Origin: Anaerolineales bacterium | GTDB lineage: Bacteria; Chloroflexota; Anaerolineae; Anaerolineales; Villigracilaceae | Assembly: GCA_014860805.1 (NCBI GenBank) | Contig: JACZJB010000136.1 | Span: 1-64,000, forward strand | Direction of reading: 5' to 3' | Length of the DNA stretch: 64,000 bases | In this document: in pieces, positions 60,101 through 64,000 of the stretch | Numbering within the stretch: position 1 is the first letter of the stretch | How the letters are laid out: each line of letters begins with the position of its first letter | The notes under the pieces: model-generated | What the model was told of the DNA's origin: nothing | The model's database searches: none | The model's input: only the letters and a program-made list of their open reading frames with translations | Translations under genes and position numbers: made by a program

Positions 60101-63100
60101 CAGGGCGAATTGTTGAAAGTCGGGTCGCCGCCGCCGAAGCCAACATGCTGGAACGACTGGCCGGTAAATGTCGCTACGAATTCCAATGATGTTCCGGGGT
60201 TAAGCAGTGTATCGTTTCTGGCAGAAACACCGTTCAAGGTCAGCAAACCTCCGCTGACAGAAGGAGTTCCGCCCGTCCAGGCATTGCTGGACCAACCTGA
60301 AGGCAAAACGAAACCGTCAAACTCAGCGGCAATGGTAGGCGGCAAAATCAATTCGCCGTTGCCGGTCTGAGTGGGATAGGCACAGCTTAAGTCTCCGCTG
60401 CTGAAATCACCGAGGATGGTATCTCCGAGTGTTCCGGACGGTGTGGTGAAATTCAGAGTCGCTGGCGGGACTGGAGATGTTGACGAGTTTGCGCTCGCAT
60501 CCGCAGAGGTGACGCGGAAGTAATGCGTGGTGTTCGGGATAAGGCCCGTCAACGTGATGGAGTGTGTCGTGGTAAGAACTGCATCAGTGGAATTGAGATT
60601 CAAAGCAGCAGAATCAGTTCCAAAGTCCACGCGTGAATCGGAGGCTTCGTCCGTCGTCCAAGTGATGGTGACTGTCCCATCGCCATTGACGGTGGAAACG
60701 ATATTTGAAATGACGGGCGCAGTTGTATCAAGTGAATAGACAGCCTGATAATCCCCACCGGGGGCAAGGAAGTTGGCGTATTCGATCCCTTTGATGGTTT
60801 CAGTAGTGTACGTTACCGGGCTACCGTTACGCGTAATGCTTTGAAGGGGCCCCGCGTTGGATTGCGTGGGCAGCATGGCGTACAGCCCATTTGCTCCGCC
60901 GCCAACCGAAACATGGAAGTCAAGAGCGTTTCCATTCCAGGTGATTCCGCTGAAGGCGGAGAGGTTGCGGCCATCCAGCCAGGTCAATAATTGTTTGGCC
61001 GAGATGACAGGCACACTGCGTGCCTGAGCAGATGCGACCATCGCCAGTGCGGCAGTGTTGGCGCTGGGGCCGCCATCGGTGTGCATATTGGAAGTGAAAG
61101 CGCCATAATAACCGGGTGCGCCAATCGCATTGTCGAGGAGTACATCAATGTTGTATGGGAATGTCTGTCCTGATTCGTCTGTAAATTGAGTGGTCGCCTG
61201 ATAGACATCGATCAGCGTGCCATCAAGATCAGCGAATCGCATGGGCATGCCCGAGCCAGTGAACAAGCCGGGACGGTCCTGAATCCAACTGGCAGGCCAG
61301 TAATAGTAGTTGGTATCTAGGCGCATACCGTTATCCAGTTGGACTTTCGGTTGAGTAGACCAGTCACTGAAGGCAATGCAATGTGTGCGCTGGGTGGTTT
61401 GCGGGTTTATGCTTGGGAACTGTGCAAGCAGTGCAGGGATCTGGGTGGCGTAATCGTTCGCAAGGGAGGCCGGTGTAAAGTTGGCACAGCCTGTATTGAT
61501 ATGAACCGCGAACTCGTATCCCTGCGCCTGATAGGCTGCCAGTTGTGCGTTTGTGATGGGCGCATTGGTATACAAATATGTGCTGCTGCGCACACACTCC
61601 CAATCGTTTACATTGCAGCCAACCGGGCTGAGGGAATTGTAAGCGTTGAGACGATTAACAAGGTCGCCACCGCCGTGTTCATCGTGGGTCATAACGAAGA
61701 CCGCTTTTTCGCCGCGCGGGAAATACCAGAAACGCGGCAGGGGATTATTGTCCGCATTCATGGAAAAGATCATGTTGGCAAGCAGGCGTTGCTGTTCATC
61801 CGCCTGTGGGATTTGAACTTTATTAAAGTCCACCCAATCTGGATAGAACAAGTTATCCGAGCGGATTGGCCCGGCTTGTCCGTCACGGCTCTGACCTGCC
61901 CAGGCAGGATTGCCCTGACGGGTATACACAACCGAACGCGCCAGGTCGTACGTGAAAGCTGCTGCCTGCCCACCGTTTGATCCCACGCTGACAATTGTTA
62001 CTGCGGGGTTTGTGGTGGCAGTGGTCGCGTTGGAATACAGCGTCGCAATGGATGTTGCTCCGCTCAAGGTATAACGATCGGCAGTGCCGTGGAATTGAAT
62101 GGTCTGATTGACAATGCCTGTTCCCGGCGCAGAAGCTGTGTTGACCAGTATATATCCTTCGCTTAATGTTGTGCCAGCGGGGGTTATCCCAAGGAGGGAG
62201 GCAAGCTGCGGGTCGGGTTTCATCGCGATCAAATTACCGCCGTTATTGACCCAATTTGTGATCAGGCCAACTTCTGTCGGTGTCAACGTTATTTCGCCAA
62301 GAATGACGACCTGATAATTGTTGAGCAACGCGCCGGTGAGGTTGGAAATATCCGTGGCTGTGAATTCGTTCAAGCCTTCGGCGCGCAGGATTTCAGCGTA
62401 ATAGCGGCTGAATGGATTGGCTGCGCTGGACAGAACGAGAATGGGTCCACCAGGACCTTCGTTGGGCGGGGGACCCTGGGTGGAGAATGTCCATGTGTAA
62501 TTGGAGGCGAGCGGGTTACCTGCGATATCCGTTACACCGGATGCTCCGCCGATCACTCGGGCGGTGTATGTTGCTGAAAGGGTCAATGCTGAGGAAGGAT
62601 TAAGAGTCACTGTCCGCGTGCCGGCGTTATAAGAAACAGTGGCAGGCACCAGGTTGTTGGAAGCGTCGCGCAGTTCAACGGTGGAATTTGTGATGGTGAG
62701 CACATCCATGCCCTCGCTGAAAGTGGCAGTTATGCTTGTCCCGGTGCCGACGTTTGTGACGCCATTCAATGGGGCGACAGTTGTGATCGTTGGCGCGGTA
62801 TTGTCAATTGGGGTATCGGGCGCGAAAAGTACATCCACCCAATAGTTGCTCGCCTGAAATGAACTTTGCGGGAAGGCGCTGCTTCCATAGTTATACACAC
62901 CGTTTGGCCCATCTGGGTCTGCATTTGACAATGCACGCAATGGCGCATTGTAAACCTCGGATGTGAAATAATTATTTGCAGCGGCGTAGTTGCCGGATTG
63001 AGTGAAATAAGAGCCGATGTAGGTTGTATTTGCATCGATATGGACGGGCGTGTCAAATAGAATTTCCTGCCAGCCGACATCTGCGGAGTTATTGGTGTAG

Positions 63101-64000
63101 TTTTTTGCTCCTAATTGTGTTCCGTTCGATGCCCATAGATGCCCAATGAATGGACCCGTGTTCGCTGCGCCTTTATAGAATGTGATGCCGATGATCGAAC
63201 CGGGGACGTCAGACTTAAATTTAAAACCAGCTTCAATGGCTGTCGGGTCATTTACAGATGCATTGCCTGTAATCGTTCCCTGCTCCCAGACGCTGTAAAT
63301 TTGCGGCGTAGAGTCGAAGATAACATCCACCCAATAATTGCTGCTTTGATATGTTTGGGCCGGGAAGGAGCTTGGGCCATAGTTATACACGCCATTTGGG
63401 CCATCTTCGCCATTGGCTAAGGCGCGTAATGGCGCGCTGTTGAATCCGGTGACAAGGTAATTAACATCGGAAGAATATCCACCATTAGCCGAATGATAGG
63501 AGGCAACATAGGTTGTGTTTGCAGTGATTTGAACAGGCGTGCTGAAATAAACTTCCTGCCAGCCGGATGCGGTTTCACTGGTGAAGACCGCTTCGGCTAA
63601 TTGCGTTCCATCAGAAGCCCAAAGATGCCCGGTATGCGTGCCAGTGTTGGCGGTATCTTTGTAGAAGCGCAAGCCGGTGATGTAACCGGCTTCAGAAGAT
63701 TCGAATTTGACACCTACTTCAATAGGCTGTCCATCATTCTCATATAGGTTGGCAGGGGTGAATGTATCATTCCAAATCGAGCAGGGACAAACGCGTTCAA
63801 TTACATTCAAAGTGATGCTTGCGGAAGGTGCGCCAATGTTGCCGCTATCGTCAATGGCACGGCTGAGAATTGTGGCAGTTGTGTTGGGTGTGCCGGGAAT
63901 CCAGTTGTAACTCCACGCTGTGCGCCCTGTTGCCATTTTCCACGTTGCGCCATTGTCAAGCGAGACCTCAACTGCCGCAACTACACCGCCGGTATCTGAA
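53683..64000 (-). CDS. Giant secreted DUF4082/GATase-like/deacetylase-like/cadherin-like repeat protein with C-terminal sortase domain (5'-truncated by window edge)
   Basis: ORF continues in frame through 63999 upstream of the listed ATG (SDTGGVVAAVEVSLDNGATWKMATGRTAW); stops at 53683; at least 3438 codons. Confidence 0.9.
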   Translation of the reverse strand, partial: SDTGGVVAAVEVSLDNGATWKMATGRTAWSYNWIPGTPNTTATILSRAIDDSGNIGAPSASITLNVIERVCPCSIWNDTFTPANLYENDGQPIEVGVKFESSEAGYITGLRFYKDTANTGTHTGHLWASDGTQLAEAVFTSETASGWQEVYFSTPVQITANTTYVASYHSANGGYSSDVNYLVTGFNSAPLRALANGEDGPNGVYNYGPSSFPAQTYQSSNYWVDVIFDSTPQIYSVWEQGTITGNASVNDPTAIEAGFKFKSDVPGSIIGITFYKGAANTGPFIGHLWASNGTQLGAKNYTNNSADVGWQEILFDTPVHIDANTTYIGSYFTQSGNYAAANNYFTSEVYNAPLRALSNADPDGPNGVYNYGSSAFPQSSFQASNYWVDVLFAPDTPIDNTAPTITTVAPLNGVTNVGTGTSITATFSEGMDVLTITNSTVELRDASNNLVPATVSYNAGTRTVTLNPSSALTLSATYTARVIGGASGVTDIAGNPLASNYTWTFSTQGPPPNEGPGGPILVLSSAANPFSRYYAEILRAEGLNEFTATDISNLTGALLNNYQVVILGEITLTPTEVGLITNWVNNGGNLIAMKPDPQLASLLGITPAGTTLSEGYILVNTASAPGTGIVNQTIQFHGTADRYTLSGATSIATLYSNATTATTNPAVTIVSVGSNGGQAAAFTYDLARSVVYTRQGNPAWAGQSRDGQAGPIRSDNLFYPDWVDFNKVQIPQADEQQRLLANMIFSMNADNNPLPRFWYFPRGEKAVFVMTHDEHGGGDLVNRLNAYNSLSPVGCNVNDWECVRSSTYLYTNAPITNAQLAAYQAQGYEFAVHINTGCANFTPASLANDYATQIPALLAQFPSINPQTTQRTHCIAFSDWSTQPKVQLDNGMRLDTNYYYWPASWIQDRPGLFTGSGMPMRFADLDGTLIDVYQATTQFTDESGQTFPYNIDVLLDNAIGAPGYYGAFTSNMHTDGGPSANTAALAMVASAQARSVPVISAKQLLTWLDGRNLSAFSGITWNGNALDFHVSVGGGANGLYAMLPTQSNAGPLQSITRNGSPVTYTTETIKGIEYANFLAPGGDYQAVYSLDTTAPVISNIVSTVNGDGTVTITWTTDEASDSRVDFGTDSAALNLNSTDAVLTTTHSITLTGLIPNTTHYFRVTSADASANSSTSPVPPATLNFTTPSGTLGDTILGDFSSGDLSCAYPTQTGNGELILPPTIAAEFDGFVLPSGWSSNAWTGGTPSVSGGLLTLNGVSARNDTLLNPGTSLEFVATFTGQSFQHVGFGGGDPTFNNSPWIMFSTSNDGSQLYARILANAGGPFNVGEDKIALGAQYIGSPHHYRIDWNANSVNFYIDGVNVLSRTVTINTQMRAAASDYDFNNPALTVDWMHVSPYISPCTFTSRVFDAGQPVNWETMAWTGQTPAGTSFAFSYRIGNTPTPDGTWTSFQSVPTSGSALSGNSRYIQYQVVLAASNNTFTPVLEDVSITYSIGADVTSPTIIGRVPAPNAVDVDETGNITVTFSEPMDPATIIPANFSLTLDGPNTPVPFTLSYSGVTATLNPNSNLALGTQYAVHVESAVADLAGNPLGADSDWSFITKADGLLDTTGSDFGSGTNACYITETTNGELILNPTVGTEFSGASLPAGWVSAPWTGGTSTVGGGQVVVDGAAAYYSTTTFTPGRSFEFVATFTASQFQHVGLIGAPDFGGSWAIFSTNNTTNQFYARTSDGQNTPIPGTWIGTPHRYRIDWTGTTVSFYIDGIFYAQHNVALADMRPAISDYDAGGTAAIVDWMRLTPYGTPCAFESRIFDAGSVVDWLDLISVSSIPAGTNAAFETRTGNTPTPDGTWSAWQATSGVIASPNGQYAQYRVTLGTADVNITPTIESVELTYLQIVNHAPTTSGIANVAVDEDASNSTLDLWTSFSDLDEPDSALTYAIQTNTNAALFTSVDILANQNLVLDYAENQAGTADITVRATDSGGLFVETTFTVTVNPVNDAPTTTGISNVTVDEDAANTTIDLWPSFADIEDADSALVYTVANNTNPALFTSHNINAGQNLVLDFAPDASGSAQITVRATDTGGLFIETVFTVNITEINDAPTTTGIANVTVNEDAADTTIDLWPSFADVENTDAQMTYTITGNTNPALFTSVSVAGGQNLVLDYAPNQFGSAQLTVRATDASGLFIETTFTVTVNPVNDTPVTSGIANVTVDEDAPNTTIDLWTSFADVEDADSALTYSITGNTNAALFTSLSVTGNQNLVLDYAPNANGSAQITIRATDTGTLFVETTFTVTVNPINDPPAFTSTPITNAAEDSAYTYNITTSDPDGDTLIITAPTLPVWLSLVDNGNGTASLSGTPLNAHVGIHNVTLRVNDGVTDVDQIFTITVTNTNDAPIFTSTPITTAAEDALYIYNITASDPDLGAVLTITAPTLPAWLTFTDNGNGTATLSGTPVNANVGIHNVTLNVSDGIANVNQVFAIDVGNTNDAPFFTSAGITAATEDLSYIYNITTSDPDLGSVLTITAPTLPAWLSLVDNGDGTATLFGTPSNANVGANNVTLRVSDGILNVDQNFVITVANVNDAPAFTSTAVTAATEDILYTYNIIASDPDLGTVLAITAPTLPSWLSLVDNGNGTATLSGVPLNANAGNNPVVLQVSDGTVSVQQNFTIAVANVNDAPAFTSTAVTSATEAALYTYDITTNDPDVGDSLIITAPTLPAWLSLVDNGNGTATLSGTPTNANVGNHNVTLRVSDGTASADQIFVVTVANVNDAPAFTSTAVTSATEDVLYSYNITASDPDLGDTLTITAPTLPAWLSLVDNGNGTATLSGTPTNAHIGNHNVTLRVTDGTVNVEQPFTIVVANVNDIPTDIALSNSIVNEGLPAGTVVGTLSTTDPDSGDTFTYSFCGGPDDASFQLNGDTLETAAVLDADIQGTLTICIHSEDAGGLFMEEQFIITISNVNDAPVITLQSNSKNVDESSPLFFNTANASRITLSDPDAGTDAVQTTLTVIQGRLTLSTTSGLIFSTGDGTTDNTMTFSGALSDINAALNGMRYDPPAGFNGGDTLQIDVDDLGNNGSGGNLTDSASMDLSILPMPPKVVTNGINTVADTGDGILAEAEVVTASVTQFIVTFDQDLNDPAGNTALDDVTNPANFMLVHDNADDFQTVSCAGGVSSQDIAITINFVTYSNNGGAGPFIATVNVNDGLPLAYGNYRLFICGTTSITDLYGLELAGDGNTAGTDMVRTFTIPNGIGGGGSGGAANTGFELPASGVMIPVTGFAPGEITPLPAQTGNLLYETKENLRLEIPSLSINQPIVGIKYNNGWDVTWLESKIGYLEGSAYPTWAGNTILTGHATDPNGNLTSFAYIKDLKIGDKFRIHANGQIYIYQVQQNRLISPASLSALFKHEEYDWVTLVTCENWNSELRKFTSRRLVRAVLVSVIPEK
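55100..58330 (-). repeat. Four ~100-aa + six ~96-aa cadherin-like tandem repeats
   Basis: Four '(N)(H/D)APTTTGIANVTVDEDA...TTIDLWPSFADVE' units then six 'NDAPAFTSTAVTSATEDVLYTYNITASDPDLGDTLTITAPTLPAWLSLVDNGNGTATLSGTPTNANVGNHNVTLRVSDGT' units. Confidence 0.9.
60745..62460 (-). other. GATase-1-like segment followed by NodB/polysaccharide-deacetylase-like segment
   Basis: 'GGPILVLSSAANPFSRYYAEILRAEGLNEFTATDISNLTGALLNNYQVVILGEITLTPTEVGLITNWVNNGGNLIAMKPD'; 'KAVFVMTHDEHGGGDLVNRL', 'GYEFAVHINTGC', 'GMRLDTNYYYWPASW'. Confidence 0.6.
62815..63790 (-). repeat. Two DUF4082-like modules
   Basis: 'SIWNDTFTPANLYENDGQPIEVGVKFESSEAGYITGLRFYKDTANTGTHTGHLWASDGTQLAEAVFTSETASGWQEVYFSTPVQITANTTYVASYHS' and a second 'SVWEQGTITGNASVNDPTAIEAGFKFKSDVPGSIIGITFYKGAANTGPFIGHLWASNGTQLG...'. 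Confidence 0.85.

Overview
The window looks like bacterial chromosome, probably Chloroflexota/Anaerolineae-like by protein flavour (taxonomy is inference). From left to right it holds: (1) a secreted DUF11/CARDB repeat protein (180-2552). (2) An AT-rich surface-polysaccharide cluster (~2.8-14.3 kb) with a sulfotransferase, hexapeptide acyltransferases, two DegT/DnrJ/EryC1 aminotransferases, a GT2-GT61 fusion, a GT2, FdtA/QdtA-like and FdtB/QdtB-like sugar enzymes, a sulfatase-fold membrane protein and a decayed IS5-type transposase. (3) A second glycan block (15.5-21.0 kb: two GT2, a WecA/MraY-like transferase, a large GT39-like membrane protein) and a type-4 uracil-DNA glycosylase. (4) A ~3,795-aa secreted protein (22004-33391) with LamG/FN3 repeats, an embedded calcineurin-like phosphoesterase, cadherin-like repeats and a C-terminal sortase domain. 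(5) A minus-strand arabinose/monosaccharide locus (33.4-47.5 kb). (6) A minus-strand hypABFCDE operon (47.7-53.5 kb). (7) A second giant minus-strand protein (53683 to beyond the window end) with DUF4082-like, GATase-like and deacetylase-like segments, cadherin-like repeats and the same C-terminal sortase module. The most notable observation is that both giant proteins carry an LPXTG-like IPVTG pentapeptide just N-terminal to their own complete-looking sortase domain (His, Cys and Arg all present). This suggests an enzyme + adhesive stalk + cis-encoded sortase arrangement that deserves testing. All calls come from reading the sequence; no database search was run.
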